From assembly GCF_014203705.1 (NCBI RefSeq), contig NZ_JACHJR010000001.1:806001-870000 (forward strand): a stretch of 64,000 nt of DNA, written 5' to 3'. Origin of the DNA: Kitasatospora gansuensis. Its GTDB lineage: Bacteria > Actinomycetota > Actinomycetes > Streptomycetales > Streptomycetaceae. Positions 63,464 to 64,000 of this stretch are shown here, in pieces (positions within the stretch are counted from its first letter, which is position 1; each line of letters starts with the position of its first letter). Below the pieces are notes generated by a model. It was not told where the DNA came from. It saw only the letters and a program-made list of their open reading frames with translations, and ran no database searches. The translations under genes and the position numbers were made by a program.

Positions 63464-64000
63464 GATGTCCGGCGGGTCGATCCGGATCCGGACCTGGTCC
63501 GGCGACCGCAGGGCGACCCGGGCGATCTGAGCCGCCTTCAGGGCAGCGGCCAGCACGGCCCCCTGACCGGGCGCCACCCGCAGCAGCGCCCGCTCCCACT
63601 CCTGCCCCCGCCCACCGGGGGCGGGTACCGGACCGAGCACGTCCGCCCCCTCGGGCAGCCGGATCAGCGACAGCAGATCCTCCACCGCCTGCGGAGCACC
63701 CGTCACCGAGGCCATCCGCGACACCGGCGGGAAGTGCAGCTGCGCCCGCTCCTCCAGCTCGACCGCCGCATGCCCGGCCGGATCCCACCGCACCAGCGCC
63801 TGCACCGGCCGTGCGGTGGGCTCCGCGACCACCACCACCGTCCCGCCCTCAGCAGCCGGCCGGACCAGGCCCGCAGCCGTCATCCACAGCCGCAGCGCCT
63901 CCTCGCCGGCCCGCAGGTCGGGCCGGCCGAGCAGCGCCCAGCCGTCCAGCAGCAGTGCGGCCGCGTACCCGCCTTCGGCCACCGGCTCGGCCCCGGGCGT
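63458..64000 (-). CDS. priA: Primosomal protein N' (PriA), C-terminal part
   Basis: The frame is open to the window edge; only the last ~181 residues are visible. AEGGYAAALLLDGWALLGRP followed by DLRAGEEALRLWM and the terminal PDQVRIRIDPPDIG match the PriA C-terminus, and QLHFPPVSRMASV is the conserved hinge before it. The helicase and zinc motifs lie outside. PriA restarts stalled replication forks. priA next to def-fmt is the usual actinobacterial arrangement. Confidence 0.92.
   Translation of the reverse strand, partial: TPGAEPVAEGGYAAALLLDGWALLGRPDLRAGEEALRLWMTAAGLVRPAAEGGTVVVVAEPTARPVQALVRWDPAGHAAVELEERAQLHFPPVSRMASVTGAPQAVEDLLSLIRLPEGADVLGPVPAPGGRGQEWERALLRVAPGQGAVLAAALKAAQIARVALRSPDQVRIRIDPPDIG

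Overview
This is a GC-rich, strongly codon-biased actinomycete segment. ArsR, AfsR/SARP and XRE regulators, a SigE-type sigma factor, Tat/Sec-exported M4 proteases, a tyrosinase pair, and the core set rpe / rsmB / fmt / def / priA all point to Streptomycetaceae (Streptomyces or Kitasatospora). I saw no rRNA, tRNA, CRISPR array, insertion sequence or prophage. Both ends cut genes: an alpha/beta-hydrolase on the left and priA on the right.

Left part (1-17 kb). A cytochrome P450 (1188-2516) lies 5 bp ahead of a heme protein that aligns closely with animal cyclooxygenases (2522-4150), followed by a small coupled protein. Together they look like a bacterial oxylipin or endoperoxide pathway. Next is a very large secreted protein that joins an M4 protease, an M28 aminopeptidase and a chitin-binding-like module (4511-7696, minus). 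After an XRE regulator comes a minus-strand operon-like run reading 16853 to 9773: acyl-ACP desaturase, cyclopropane-synthase-type methyltransferase, DHA2 exporter, acyl carrier protein, ketosynthase, SGNH hydrolase and a YhgE/Pip-like membrane protein. This is best read as a small modified-fatty-acyl biosynthesis cluster.

Middle part (17-45 kb). A leaderless tyrosinase and its copper caddie are followed by a complete pqqABCDE operon with stop/start overlaps. Then come an APC permease, a SpoIIE-type phosphatase, a YihY membrane protein and a second M4 protease. A trypsin-fold protein with VCBS repeats has lost its catalytic His and Ser. Next is a polymorphic toxin (ALF repeats, Ala-rich coiled coils, C-terminal TNT-type NAD glycohydrolase domain) with an overlapping putative immunity gene. 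Two cell-wall-type proteins without signal peptides follow (CHAP/peptidoglycan-binding and ricin-lectin/CAP). A 41-residue gene with a strong terminator lies divergent from a run of SARP regulator, SigE-type sigma factor and probable anti-sigma protein. An SRPBCC-ArsR-VOC-MFS operon sits behind two perfect operator-like palindromes.

Right part (44-64 kb). This is mainly housekeeping: ROK sugar kinase divergent from glpX, pirin, rpe, ATP-dependent DNA ligase, a cupredoxin lipoprotein, a NicO metal transporter, a C39-like peptidase, an orphan sensor kinase and a 59-residue Cys-containing peptide. It continues with an aldo/keto reductase and then rsmB-fmt-def on the minus strand, an HTH protein and priA. 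A perfect 28-bp inverted repeat nested in a longer symmetric element fills the gap before priA.
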